Positions 1 through 8,113 of a stretch of 64,000 bases of DNA are shown one piece after another. Every line of letters begins with the position of its first letter. Position 1 is the stretch's first letter. The notes beneath the pieces are model-generated. The model saw only the letters and a list, made by a program, of their open reading frames with translations. It did no database searches and was not told the DNA's origin. The position numbers and the translations under genes are program-made. Source of the DNA: Methylocystis echinoides (GTDB lineage Bacteria > Pseudomonadota > Alphaproteobacteria > Rhizobiales > Beijerinckiaceae); NCBI RefSeq assembly GCF_027923385.1, contig NZ_BSEC01000001.1:3198001-3262000 (forward strand). The letters are read 5' to 3'.

Positions 1-1196
1 AGCTCCATCGCATGCTGTGCAAAATAGCCCATCTTCACGCTGGCCCCGATGGTCACGTCGCCCGAGTCCGCCGTGGCGGCGCCCGCGATGAGTTTCAGCA
101 GAGTGGACTTGCCGGCGCCGTTGACGCCCATGACGCACCAGCGCTCTTTCCGGCGCACCGAAAAATCGAGGCCTTCATAGATGCGCCGGCTGCCGTAGCT
201 CTTGTGAACATTTTTCAGCGTCGCCACGTCGTCGCCGGACCGGGGCGCGGGCGGGAAATCGAACAGGATCGTCTGCCGGCGACGCGGCGGCTCCACCTTG
301 TCGATCTTCTCGAGCTTCTTCACGCGGCTCTGCACCTGCGCCGCATGGGAGGCGCGCGCCTTGAATCGCTCGATGAACTTGATTTCCTTGGCGAGCATCG
401 CCTGCTGACGCTCATATTGCGCCTGCTGCTGCTTCTCGGAGAGCGCGCGCTGCTGCTCGTAAAATTCGTAATTGCCCGCATATGTCGTCAGCGAACCGCC
501 GTCGATCTCGATGATCTTGTCGACGATACGGTTCATGAACTCGCGATCATGCGAGGTCATGAGCAGCGCGCCCTCATAGCCCTTGAGGAAGGACTCGAGC
601 CAGATTAGGCTCTCGATGTCGAGATGGTTGCTCGGCTCGTCGAGCAGCATGGCGTCGGGGCGCATGAGCAGAATGCGGGCGAGCGCGACGCGCATCTTCC
701 AGCCGCCGGACAATGCGCCGACGTCGCCGTCCATCATCTCCTGCGTGAAATTCAGCCCCGCGAGCACCTCGCGCGCGCGCCCCTCGAGGGCGTAGCCGTC
801 GAGCTCCTCAAACCGCGCCTGCGCCTCGCCATAGCGCATGATGATGTCGTCCATGTCGTCGGCCTGGTCCGGATCGGCCATGGCGGCTTCGAGCGTCCGC
901 AGCTCGCTCGCCACGGCGCTCACCGGTCCGGCGCCGTCCATGGCCTCCGTCACCGCGCTGCGGCCGGACATTTCGCCGACATCCTGGTTGAAATAGCCGA
1001 TGGTGACGCCGCGCTCGACGGAGACCTGTCCCTCGTCGGGCGGCTCCTGCCCGGTCATCATTCGGAACAGGGTGGTCTTGCCAGCGCCGTTCGGGCCGAC
1101 GAGCCCCACTTTTTCACCTTTCAGCAGCGCGGCCGAAGCCTCGATGTAAAGGATCTGGGAGCCGTTCTGCTTGCTGACATTGTCGATACGAATCAT
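1..1196 (-). CDS. ABC-F family ATPase (C-terminus cut by window edge)
   Basis: A soluble protein with two ATP-binding cassettes and no membrane segments, as in ABC-F factors that act on ribosomes. The visible 398 codons hold a first Walker A (GPNGAGKTT), the signature LSGGWKMRVALAR, the Walker B region LLDEPSNHLD, a charged Q/E/K-rich linker typical of the ABC-F inter-domain arm, and a second Walker A (GVNGAGKST) near the left edge. The rest of the second cassette lies outside the window. The start chosen is the ATG beginning MIRIDNVSK. The family is clear. The subfamily (Uup-, YheS- or YbiT-like) and the substrate cannot be decided from this fragment. Confidence 0.9.
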   Translation of the reverse strand, partial: MIRIDNVSKQNGSQILYIEASAALLKGEKVGLVGPNGAGKTTLFRMMTGQEPPDEGQVSVERGVTIGYFNQDVGEMSGRSAVTEAMDGAGPVSAVASELRTLEAAMADPDQADDMDDIIMRYGEAQARFEELDGYALEGRAREVLAGLNFTQEMMDGDVGALSGGWKMRVALARILLMRPDAMLLDEPSNHLDIESLIWLESFLKGYEGALLMTSHDREFMNRIVDKIIEIDGGSLTTYAGNYEFYEQQRALSEKQQQAQYERQQAMLAKEIKFIERFKARASHAAQVQSRVKKLEKIDKVEPPRRRQTILFDFPPAPRSGDDVATLKNVHKSYGSRRIYEGLDFSVRRKERWCVMGVNGAGKSTLLKLIAGAATADSGDVTIGASVKMGYFAQHAME

Positions 1197-1294
1197 GGGA
1201 CCGCGGCGCAGGAGAATGAAGGACCGCGCCCCATACGCCAGTCAGCCCGACAGCGAAAGGGGGCGCGGCGCCCGGTCCGACGCGGCGGGCCGGC

Positions 1295-1669
1295 TCAGGC
1301 CTGGAATTCCTCCGAGGCCTTGAACTGCTCGATGGTCCAGCCACGCTCAGCGAGGATCGACCTCACCCACTGCGGCGGACGCGCTCCGCGACCCGACCAG
1401 CTGTCGCCGCTCGCGTGGTTCTTGTATTTCGCCGGTACAGGTCTCGTCGCGCGCGCCGACGCTTTCCCGTCCGGTCCAGCGGCGTCGTCCCTGTCGCCAA
1501 GCTCGGGAAAAAGATCCGCAAGGTCGAGACCCGCCTTCCTGAGCTTCTGCTCGATGTCGGCCTTGAGCGTCTCCTTATGCATTTCCTTGCGACGCGCGAG
1601 CTCCTCATTCGCCCTGTGGATCAGGGACACAATTTCAAGATCGGACAGATTGGCGAACTCGTCGCTCAT
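1295..1669 (-). CDS. H-NS family histone-like nucleoid protein
   Basis: A 124-residue protein. It has an acidic/basic coiled-coil N-terminus (MSDEFANLSDLEIVSLIHRA), a charged linker, and the conserved C-terminal H-NS DNA-binding core with WSGRGARPPQW. H-NS proteins oligomerise through the N-terminus and bind AT-rich DNA, usually silencing it. The start was placed at the ATG giving the typical family length; an open frame continues upstream but has no H-NS similarity. It sits about 1.6 kb from nifA at the edge of the nif island. A regulatory link to nif is only a possibility. The family call is firm from the core motif. Confidence 0.88.
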   Translation of the reverse strand: MSDEFANLSDLEIVSLIHRANEELARRKEMHKETLKADIEQKLRKAGLDLADLFPELGDRDDAAGPDGKASARATRPVPAKYKNHASGDSWSGRGARPPQWVRSILAERGWTIEQFKASEEFQA

Positions 1670-1828
1670 GTTTTTCCATACTCCTGCAAGGCCTCGCCCC
1701 TTAGTATCCGTAACGGGTTGAAAGGCAACACTCCTTCGAGGGCCAAAGTGTCGCGTTTCCGCTGGCGTCTTCGCCGGAGCCGGAATATCTGTCTGTGACA
1801 GCCGGGCCGCCGCGTGGAGCTGCTGAAC

Positions 1829-3232
1829 ATGAAGTGCATGGATTTGCAGCTCTTTGTCGAAGACGCGCCCGTCGCCGTCGCCCTGTTCGATCGCGACATG
1901 CGTTATGTCGCCGCAAGCGCGCAGTGGCGCGCCGATCGAAAGCTTGACAATTTCGACGTCGACGCTTGCATGGGCGATGCAGACGAACAGGCGCAAATGC
2001 GCGAGGGATTCCGTCGCGCCCTGAGCGGAGAAACCATCATCCTCCCCGCCGCGCGACTCGCTCTGCCCGGCGGCGGCGCGCGCTGCGCGCGGTTGCACAT
2101 GCGGCCGTGGCGCCGTCAGCGAGACGAGATCGTCGGCGTCGTGGTCTGCGTCGAAGACGCGTCGCCTGATTTCCATCAGCGCCTCATCGACGCCGCGCCG
2201 CTCGGGATATGCCTCCTCGACATCAAGGGGAACATCGTCTTCGCGAACCCGCGTATGGGCGCCATGCTCGGCGCAGGGGCCGAGGCGTTGCCGGGACGCC
2301 CCCTGATCTCGTTTCTCGCGCCGGAGCACGTCGCCGCCGCGCGCGAAAGGCTCGAGTCCGGCATGGAACAGGCGTTCGATGCGCGTCTTCAGCATAGGGA
2401 CGCGACGCAATCATGGGTCTCACTGAGCTTCCGCCCGCTGCTGGACAACGGCGCCCGCACCGGCGTTCTCGCCACACTGACCGACATCACCGAACGCGCG
2501 GCGCGCGACACGCGCATACGCGCGCAGCTCCGCAGCGCCGAAGAAAGCGACCGCCGCAAGAACCGGTTCCTCGGGGTGCTGGCGCATGAACTGCGCACGC
2601 CTCTCGCCACAATCGTTCTCACCGTTGAGACGCTCGTCGCGGACGCGCCAACGGACCATTTTCGGACGGCGCTCGACCGGGTCATCCGGCAAGGCCGCCG
2701 CCTCTCCCGGCTCGTCAGTGAACTCGCGGGGGTCACCTCTCTCTGCGAAGGCGAGACTGACCTGCGTCAGCAGCGCGTCGATCTCGTCGCGCTGCTGACG
2801 CAGGTCGTCGAACTCGTTCGCGACCAGATCGACGAGAAAGGCTGCACGCTCGTCTTGCGCCTGCCGGACGCCCCCCTGCCGATCATGGGCGACGCCGCGC
2901 TTCTCGTTCAGGCCTTCCGCACGCTGCTCGAAAACGCCGTGACATTCTCGCCATCGGGCGGACGGATCACATTGGCAGCGCAGCGCAGCGGAACGGATGC
3001 GGTCGTCACGGTGCGCGACGAGGGGGCCGGGATCACGGCGGACCTGCTGCCGCTGATTTTCGAGCCTTTCGAACGGAAAGCGACGCCGGGACGAAAAGGC
3101 GAGGGCCTGGGCGTGGCGCTTGCGCTCGCGCGTGGCTGGATGCGTCTGCACGGCGGCGACATGCGCGCGGAGAGCGGCGGCAAGGACAAAGGCAGCCTGT
3201 TCGAGGCGCGACTGCCCCTGACGCGCGCCTGA
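1829..3232 (+). CDS. PAS-domain sensor histidine kinase, orphan
   Basis: Predicted soluble two-component kinase of 467 residues with no membrane segment. Two PAS-like regions lie in roughly the first 230 residues. They are followed by a HisKA domain with phospho-accepting His253 in HELRTP and an HATPase domain (N box LENAVTFSPSGG, G1 DEGAGI, G2 KGEGLGVALA). A GTG five codons upstream is possible, but GGAG lies about nine bases before the ATG chosen here. No response regulator is adjacent. The gene converges on nifA with a four-base gap. The ligand or redox cofactor of the PAS domains is unknown. A role in nitrogen or oxygen sensing would be inference from position only. Confidence 0.85.
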   Translation: MKCMDLQLFVEDAPVAVALFDRDMRYVAASAQWRADRKLDNFDVDACMGDADEQAQMREGFRRALSGETIILPAARLALPGGGARCARLHMRPWRRQRDEIVGVVVCVEDASPDFHQRLIDAAPLGICLLDIKGNIVFANPRMGAMLGAGAEALPGRPLISFLAPEHVAAARERLESGMEQAFDARLQHRDATQSWVSLSFRPLLDNGARTGVLATLTDITERAARDTRIRAQLRSAEESDRRKNRFLGVLAHELRTPLATIVLTVETLVADAPTDHFRTALDRVIRQGRRLSRLVSELAGVTSLCEGETDLRQQRVDLVALLTQVVELVRDQIDEKGCTLVLRLPDAPLPIMGDAALLVQAFRTLLENAVTFSPSGGRITLAAQRSGTDAVVTVRDEGAGITADLLPLIFEPFERKATPGRKGEGLGVALALARGWMRLHGGDMRAESGGKDKGSLFEARLPLTRA

Positions 3233-3236
3233 TCGA

Positions 3237-4982
3237 TCAGAACTTCTTCACCATGATCCCGTGCTTCTGCAGCGCGTAGCCGATCTGCCGCGGCGTGAGA
3301 CCCAACAGGCGCGCGGCCTTCGCCTTGACCCAGCCGGCGCGCTCCATCGCCTCGACGAGCTTTTCGTAATCCGTCCGCGGGTCCTTGTCGATCACCTTGC
3401 AGTTGACCGCTCCGGGGCAGGTTTCCCCCGCGCCCGGGGGCGCGAAGCTCTCCTCCTCGGGAGCAGGCCCGGACTGCGCCGGCGGCGCCGGCGGCGCCGG
3501 TTGCGGCGCGACGATTGGCAAGGGCGTGACGTTCCCCGGCCATTTCGACGACGTGCCGCCCCATAGAATGGCGGACAGGCAGCCATCCTTGCGACAGGAG
3601 AAATCCTTGTCGACGATGACCTCGCCATTTGCGAGCGTCGCGGTTCGATTGATGCAGTTTTCGAGTTCGCGGATGTTGCCGGGAAAACCGCATTCGTTGA
3701 GCACGCCGAGCGCGGATTCCGACAGTTTCAACTTGACGCCCTGCTCGTCGTTGTAGCGACGCAGGAATTCATTCGCGAGCAGGCCCAGATCGCCCTTGCG
3801 GTCGCGCAGCGGCGGCAGGAAAATCGGCACCACGCTGATGCGGTAGTAGAGATCGGCGCGAAACTCTCCGCGCTGGACCGACTGTTCGAGATCCTTGTTC
3901 GTCGCGCAAACGATCCGCACGTCGACCTTGATCGTCCGCGCGCCGCCGACGCGCTCGAACTCGCCCTCCTGCAGGACGCGCAGGAGCTTGGCCTGGAAGG
4001 CGGGCGTGATCTCGCCAATCTCGTCGAGGAAAAGCGTGCCGCCATGCGCGAGTTCGAAACGACCTTTCCTGAGATTGGCCGCGCCGGTGAAGGCGCCGCG
4101 TTCGTGGCCGAACAACTCCGACTCGAGCACGCTCTCCGGAAGGGCGGCGCAATTGAGCTTGACGAAAGGCTGGTTTCGCCGCGGCGACTGGTCATGGATC
4201 GCCGCCGCGAACAATTCCTTGCCGGTGCCGGATTCACCGCGCAACAGCACCGTCGCCTTGGATTTCGCGACAATGCGGATCTTGTCGACGACCGCGCGCA
4301 CCGCCGGGCTGTTGCCGACAATGCCCTTCAGCCCCTCCGCCCGCACTTCCGGCGGAACGGTCCGGTCCGACTTCTCGCGCCAGGCGCTTTCCAGCATCAG
4401 CCGCTCGCGGTCGCGCGCGATCAGCTTGTGCAGCCGCAGCGTCTGCCCCACGAGATTGGCGATCATCGTCAGGAAGCGGACATCATGATCGAACAGCATC
4501 GACGACCGGCTGTTGCGCGAACGGTCGACGGTGAGCGTGCCGACAACGGCGTCGCCATCCTTGATCGGAACGCCGATCATCGAAAAGGATTGTCCGTCCT
4601 CCGTGCCCCAGTCCGAGAGATCGACGCCCTCGAAGAGCGGCGACGATGCGACGTCATCGACCACCACAGGCATTTTTGTCGCGATGATCTGACCGACCGC
4701 ACGCTCCGGCAGCCGCTCGAAGAAGACCTTCGCGGCGCCTTCGCTCCAGCCCGAGCCGACCACCACCTCCGGCGCGCCCTTGTCGTCGAGCAGGGCGATC
4801 AGGCCATGACGCATGTCGAGGAAACTCGACAAAAGCGTCAACACCCCCGCCAGAACATTCTCCAGCCGAGCAGGCGACGCGAGCAGCTTGGATATCTCAT
4901 AGATGCCGACGAGCGCCGTTTCCCCGGAGACCGTCGCGCGCGGGGGCGCAGCGATGATGTCGCCGCCGAGTTCAAGACCCAT
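3237..4982 (-). CDS. nifA: NifA, sigma-54-dependent activator of nif genes
   Basis: A 581-residue bacterial enhancer-binding protein that activates sigma-54 promoters of nif genes. It has an N-terminal GAF domain (about 25-185), then an AAA+ domain with Walker A GESGTGKE (249-256), the sigma-54-contact loop GAFTGA (296-301) and Walker B GGTLFLDEIGE. A proline-rich linker leads to a C-terminal helix-turn-helix (about 540-581). Cysteines 431, 443, 463 and 468 give exactly the C-x11-C-x19-C-x4-C pattern of oxygen-sensitive alphaproteobacterial NifA proteins. It is transcribed divergently from nifB, and its own promoter resembles a sigma-54 site, so autoregulation is likely. Identity is very secure. 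Confidence 0.97.
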   Translation of the reverse strand: MGLELGGDIIAAPPRATVSGETALVGIYEISKLLASPARLENVLAGVLTLLSSFLDMRHGLIALLDDKGAPEVVVGSGWSEGAAKVFFERLPERAVGQIIATKMPVVVDDVASSPLFEGVDLSDWGTEDGQSFSMIGVPIKDGDAVVGTLTVDRSRNSRSSMLFDHDVRFLTMIANLVGQTLRLHKLIARDRERLMLESAWREKSDRTVPPEVRAEGLKGIVGNSPAVRAVVDKIRIVAKSKATVLLRGESGTGKELFAAAIHDQSPRRNQPFVKLNCAALPESVLESELFGHERGAFTGAANLRKGRFELAHGGTLFLDEIGEITPAFQAKLLRVLQEGEFERVGGARTIKVDVRIVCATNKDLEQSVQRGEFRADLYYRISVVPIFLPPLRDRKGDLGLLANEFLRRYNDEQGVKLKLSESALGVLNECGFPGNIRELENCINRTATLANGEVIVDKDFSCRKDGCLSAILWGGTSSKWPGNVTPLPIVAPQPAPPAPPAQSGPAPEEESFAPPGAGETCPGAVNCKVIDKDPRTDYEKLVEAMERAGWVKAKAARLLGLTPRQIGYALQKHGIMVKKF

Positions 4983-5004
4983 GTGAGAGCCTCATACTAG
5001 TTCG

Positions 5005-5026
5005 TTGCATAATTTCATTAATGCAA
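5005..5026. promoter_or_regulatory. Palindrome 1 over the nifA -12/start region
   Basis: A perfect inverted repeat TTGCAT-N10-ATGCAA. It overlaps the -12 element of the proposed nifA sigma-54 promoter and the expected transcription start. It shares the GCAT...ATGC half-site with the palindrome at 5054-5079. It looks like an operator, but the binding protein is unknown. Confidence 0.5.
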
Positions 5027-5037
5027 TTGACGGGCCA
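5023..5037 (-). promoter_or_regulatory. Sigma-54 (-24/-12) promoter for nifA
   Basis: On the minus strand the sequence reads TGGCCC-GTCAA-TTGC, one mismatch from TGGCAC-N5-TTGC, with correct GG/GC spacing. Its -12 element lies about 41 bases before the nifA ATG, giving a leader near 30 bases. The NifA box at 5193-5208 is about 155 bases upstream, a usual enhancer distance. The motif is seen directly; its use by nifA is inferred. Confidence 0.65.
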
Positions 5038-5053
5038 CCCGCACGCAACTCAC

Positions 5054-5079
5054 ATAAAGCATATCCATCAATGCTTTAT
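5054..5079. promoter_or_regulatory. Palindrome 2 upstream of nifA promoter
   Basis: A perfect inverted repeat with 9-base arms, ATAAAGCAT-N8-ATGCTTTAT, lying just upstream of the proposed nifA -24 element. Its centre is 51 bases from the centre of palindrome 1, close to five helical turns. It resembles neither the NifA box TGT-N10-ACA nor an FNR/FixK box. The regulator is unidentified. Confidence 0.55.
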
Positions 5080-5192
5080 AGATCGGTTGCGCCTCGTCGC
5101 GCGGAAGCGCGGATAAGCAATGCTGGCGTGATTTTGCTCAGGCGCCCATTCGGCCGGCGCCCATTCCGCGCGGCCTGCAACACCCTCCCGAA

Positions 5193-5208
5193 TGTCGCGT
5201 TGCGAACA
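5193..5208. promoter_or_regulatory. NifA upstream activator sequence between nifA and nifB
   Basis: An exact TGT-N10-ACA match (TGT-CGCGTTGCGA-ACA), the established NifA binding consensus. It lies 103 bases before the nifB -24 element and about 155 bases from the nifA one, so a single site could serve both divergent promoters. Confidence 0.75.
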
Positions 5209-5311
5209 CATCTCCGACGGCTTTGCGACAAGTCCAACGGCGCCCCCGGCCGCCGCCTGCCGACCCCATAAATACTGATTTTCCAATTGGTTATCGATGC
5301 AAATCGGTCCA

Positions 5312-5326
5312 TGGCACGCTTGTTGC
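5312..5326 (+). promoter_or_regulatory. Sigma-54 (-24/-12) promoter for the nifB operon
   Basis: An exact TGGCAC-GCTTG-TTGC match, 88 bases before the nifB ATG, with a NifA box 103 bases upstream. Transcription would start near 5338, leaving a leader of about 77 bases. It probably drives the nifB-to-ferredoxin operon that ends near 12.9 kb. Confidence 0.9.
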
Positions 5327-5414
5327 GGTCGAACGGTCAACGCCACCGGCAAATCTTGGAATTGTTCCAGACGCCCTTCCCGCCGGGTCCAACTTCAAGC
5401 CTGTGAGGTTCAGC

Positions 5415-6977
5415 ATGGACGACTCTCACTCCTTCGACGCCTATCAGTCCGAGCCGGCCGCGCTCGACGACATCATGCAGAAGATCGCCGAGCACAAAGG
5501 CTGCGGAACCACCGGCGGCAGCGGCAAGGCGAGTTGCGGCTCCGGCGCCGGAGAAGGCGACATGCCCGCCGATATCTGGGAGAAGGTGAAGAACCATCCC
5601 TGCTACAGCGAGGAAGCGCATCACCATTATGCGCGCATGCATGTCGCCGTCGCGCCGGCCTGCAACATCCAGTGCAATTACTGTAACCGCAAATATGACT
5701 GCGCCAATGAATCGCGCCCAGGCGTCGTCAGCGAAAAGCTGACGCCCGAACAGGCCGCGAAGAAGGTGCTCGCCGTCGCCTCCGCGATTCCGCAGATGAC
5801 GGTTCTCGGCATCGCCGGCCCCGGCGATCCGCTGGCGAACCCCGGCAAGACGTTCAGGACCTTCGAGCTGATCTCCGAGGCCGCGCCCGACATCAAGCTC
5901 TGCCTGTCGACAAATGGCCTGGCCCTGCCCGACCACGTCGAGACGATCAAGCGCTTCAACGTGGACCATGTCACGATCACGATCAACATGACCGATCCCG
6001 ACATTGGCGCGGAAATCTATCCCTGGGTGTTCTGGAAGCATAAGCGCGTCACCGGCAAGGAGGCCGCGAAAATCCTCACCGACCGCCAGTTGCAGGGGCT
6101 CGAGATGCTGACTGCGAACGGCATTCTCTGCAAGGTGAACTCGGTGATGATCCCCGGCATCAACGACGACCACCTCGTCACGGTGAACCGCGAAGTGAAG
6201 TCGCGCGGCGCCTTTCTGCACAACATCATGCCGCTCATCTCGGCCCCGGAGCACGGCACGGTCTTCGGCCTCAACGGCCAGCGTGGTCCGTCCGCGCAGG
6301 AGCTCAAGGCCCTGCAGGACAGCTGCGAAGGCGAGATGAACATGATGCGTCACTGCCGCCAGTGCCGCGCCGACGCGGTGGGCCTGCTCGGCGAAGACCG
6401 CAGCGCCGAGTTCACGACCGACAAGATCATGGAGATGGACGTCAACTACGATCTCACCGCGCGTCAGGCCTATCAGGAGAAGGTCGAGGAAGAGCGTCTG
6501 GCCAAGGTCGCCGCGCGCAACGCCGAGCTTGAAACGCTTGCGGGCGAAAACGCGGATCTTTCGATCCTCGTCGCCGTGGCGACCAAGGGCAGCGGCCGCA
6601 TCAACGAACATTTCGGCCATGCGACCGAGTTCCAGATCTACGAACTCTCCAGCGCCGGCGCGAAATTTGTCGGCCACCGCCGCGTCGACCTCTATTGCCA
6701 GGGCGGTTACGGCGAAGAGGACGCGCTCGAGACCGTCATCCGCGCGATCAACGACTGCACCGCCGTCTTCGTCGCCAAGATCGGCCATTGTCCGAAGGAC
6801 GATCTGATCAAGGCCGGCATCGATCCGGTCGATCAATACGCCTACGAGTTCATCGAACAGTCGGCGATCGCCTATTTCAAGGATTATCTCGCCAAGGTGA
6901 AGAGCGGCGAGATCGCCCATGTCACGCGCGGAGACGCCGACATCCGTCAAGGCGCCTTCGTCCCCGTGAACGCGTAA
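5415..6977 (+). CDS. nifB: NifB, FeMo-cofactor core (NifB-co) synthase
   Basis: A 520-residue radical-SAM enzyme that fuses two [4Fe-4S] units and inserts the central carbide to make NifB-co, the precursor of FeMo-co. The SAM-cluster motif is C83-x3-C87-x2-C90 (CNIQCNYC). A NifX/NafY-like domain occupies roughly residues 400-500 ([18 protein letters not shown]). The ATG follows a GAGG ribosome site; an open frame continues 64 codons further upstream but would contain the sigma-54 promoter, so it is rejected. First gene of a tightly packed operon, with fdxN 23 bases downstream. Identity is secure. Confidence 0.97.
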   Translation: MDDSHSFDAYQSEPAALDDIMQKIAEHKGCGTTGGSGKASCGSGAGEGDMPADIWEKVKNHPCYSEEAHHHYARMHVAVAPACNIQCNYCNRKYDCANESRPGVVSEKLTPEQAAKKVLAVASAIPQMTVLGIAGPGDPLANPGKTFRTFELISEAAPDIKLCLSTNGLALPDHVETIKRFNVDHVTITINMTDPDIGAEIYPWVFWKHKRVTGKEAAKILTDRQLQGLEMLTANGILCKVNSVMIPGINDDHLVTVNREVKSRGAFLHNIMPLISAPEHGTVFGLNGQRGPSAQELKALQDSCEGEMNMMRHCRQCRADAVGLLGEDRSAEFTTDKIMEMDVNYDLTARQAYQEKVEEERLAKVAARNAELETLAGENADLSILVAVATKGSGRINEHFGHATEFQIYELSSAGAKFVGHRRVDLYCQGGYGEEDALETVIRAINDCTAVFVAKIGHCPKDDLIKAGIDPVDQYAYEFIEQSAIAYFKDYLAKVKSGEIAHVTRGDADIRQGAFVPVNA

Positions 6978-7000
6978 ACGCCAGCAAAGGAGCGGAAAAT

Positions 7001-7225
7001 ATGGCCTACAAGATCGTCGCTTCCCAATGCACGTCGTGCTCCGCCTGCGAAGCGGAATGCCCGAACGTCGCCATCTCCGAGAAAAACGGCACCTTCGTGA
7101 TCAACCCGAAGAAGTGCACCGAGTGCATCGGCCACTTCGACATTCCGCAATGCGTGGCCGTCTGCCCCGTCGACAACACCTGTGTCATCGACACGTCCTA
7201 TCCTCGTTATCAGCCGAGCGCCTAA
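7001..7225 (+). CDS. fdxN: FdxN-type 2[4Fe-4S] ferredoxin
   Basis: A 74-residue ferredoxin directly after nifB. Cysteines 10, 13, 16, 20 form a classical C-x2-C-x2-C-x3-C site. Cysteines 39, 42, 51, 55 form a second site with the long insertion (C-x2-C-x8-C-x3-C) typical of NifB-linked ferredoxins. FdxN-type proteins feed electrons to nitrogenase or to NifB itself. The ATG is preceded by AAAGGAG. The stop codon is immediately followed by the next gene's ATG, so the two are translationally linked. Confidence 0.93.
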   Translation: MAYKIVASQCTSCSACEAECPNVAISEKNGTFVINPKKCTECIGHFDIPQCVAVCPVDNTCVIDTSYPRYQPSA

Positions 7226-7567
7226 ATGAAGATCGAATTCACCGCCGCCGCCGAGAAATTCATCCGTCGCCTCGTCACCTTCGATGGCGGGCCTGGATAT
7301 GGTCTCCGCCTGCTCGTGTCGCCTGGCGGATGCTCGGGCATGTCAGCCGAGTTCTCCGTCGAGCCCACGCCGAAAGAGGGCGAGGAGGTCTATCCGCATG
7401 GGCAGTTCAAGCTGTTCCTGCCGGCGCAGAGCCGCCTGCTCCTCGACGGCGTGACGATCGACTTCAAGGAGACCGCCACCTCCACCGGCTTCGTCTTCAT
7501 TGATCCGAAAGCGAAGAGCTGCGGTTGCTCGACGACCGACGCGCCCGCTTTCGAGGAAGCGAACTGA
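7226..7567 (+). CDS. HesB/IscA-family Fe-S carrier (nifB-linked)
   Basis: A 113-residue A-type Fe-S carrier. The family's conserved cysteines are visible in PGGCSGM and in SCGCS near the C-terminus. The start codon abuts the fdxN stop. Such proteins hold or hand over iron or [4Fe-4S] clusters. In this position it may supply clusters to NifB, which is inference from context. The middle region is more divergent than in the second IscA-like protein of the window (23720-24040), so the two are probably not interchangeable. In some genomes this gene is annotated only as an iron-sulfur assembly accessory protein. Confidence 0.85.
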   Translation: MKIEFTAAAEKFIRRLVTFDGGPGYGLRLLVSPGGCSGMSAEFSVEPTPKEGEEVYPHGQFKLFLPAQSRLLLDGVTIDFKETATSTGFVFIDPKAKSCGCSTTDAPAFEEAN

Positions 7568-7576
7568 GATCAGAAC

Positions 7577-8113
7577 ATGGACCATGGCGCGGCAGTTCAG
7601 ACAGAGGCGATCGGCGCGCAGGATTTCCCTGCCGCAGCCATCCTTGGAGAGGGCCTTCCCGAGGAAGCCAATCGCCTCCTGCACGCCGCCGCCATGTCCT
7701 ATGACGAAGACGACGTCGCGCTGAAACATCTGATGGCGGCGCGGCTCCTCGCGCCCACACATCCGGCGACGCTCATTGGCCTCTACCGTTTCTATTTCTA
7801 CAAGGGCCGCCTGGCGGAGGCGCTCGCCATCGCCCGCACCTGCCTGACGCGCGCGGCGATCGACCATTCCCTGCCGCTCGACTGGCGTCTTGTCCGCCCG
7901 TCCGACGCCGCCTTTGGCGATTACGACGCGATTGGTCCGCGCTTCTTCATGTTCTCTCTCAAGGGCTACGCCTATCTGAACATGCGCCTCGGCGAACTTG
8001 CGGAAAGCGCCGCCGCCATCGACAAGCTTCTTGAGCTCGATCCAAAGGACAAGGTCGGCGCCCAGGTTCTCCGGGATGTGCTTGAACGCAAGGGGCTTGA
8101 AGATGTCGACTGA
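7577..8113 (+). CDS. TPR-repeat protein of the nif operon
   Basis: A 178-residue, probably cytoplasmic, helical protein. Tetratricopeptide-like pairs are visible around residues 45-90 (ALKHLMAARLLAPTHPATL, then YKGRLAEALAIARTCL) and 125-165 (GYAYLNMRLGELAESAAAI, then KLLELDPKD). There is no signal peptide, no cysteine cluster and no catalytic motif. TPRs usually mediate protein contacts. Its end overlaps the start of the LRV gene by 11 bases, so the two are probably co-translated and may work together. Specific function unknown; it is not one of the classical named Nif proteins. Confidence 0.75.
   Translation: MDHGAAVQTEAIGAQDFPAAAILGEGLPEEANRLLHAAAMSYDEDDVALKHLMAARLLAPTHPATLIGLYRFYFYKGRLAEALAIARTCLTRAAIDHSLPLDWRLVRPSDAAFGDYDAIGPRFFMFSLKGYAYLNMRLGELAESAAAIDKLLELDPKDKVGAQVLRDVLERKGLEDVD

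Noticed and set aside
5337..6950. A long open frame (537 codons) antisense to nifB.
   Set aside because: It is a codon-bias shadow of nifB: no motif, composition rich in Asp/Arg/Val/Leu repeats typical of antisense frames in GC-rich DNA, and no ribosome site.
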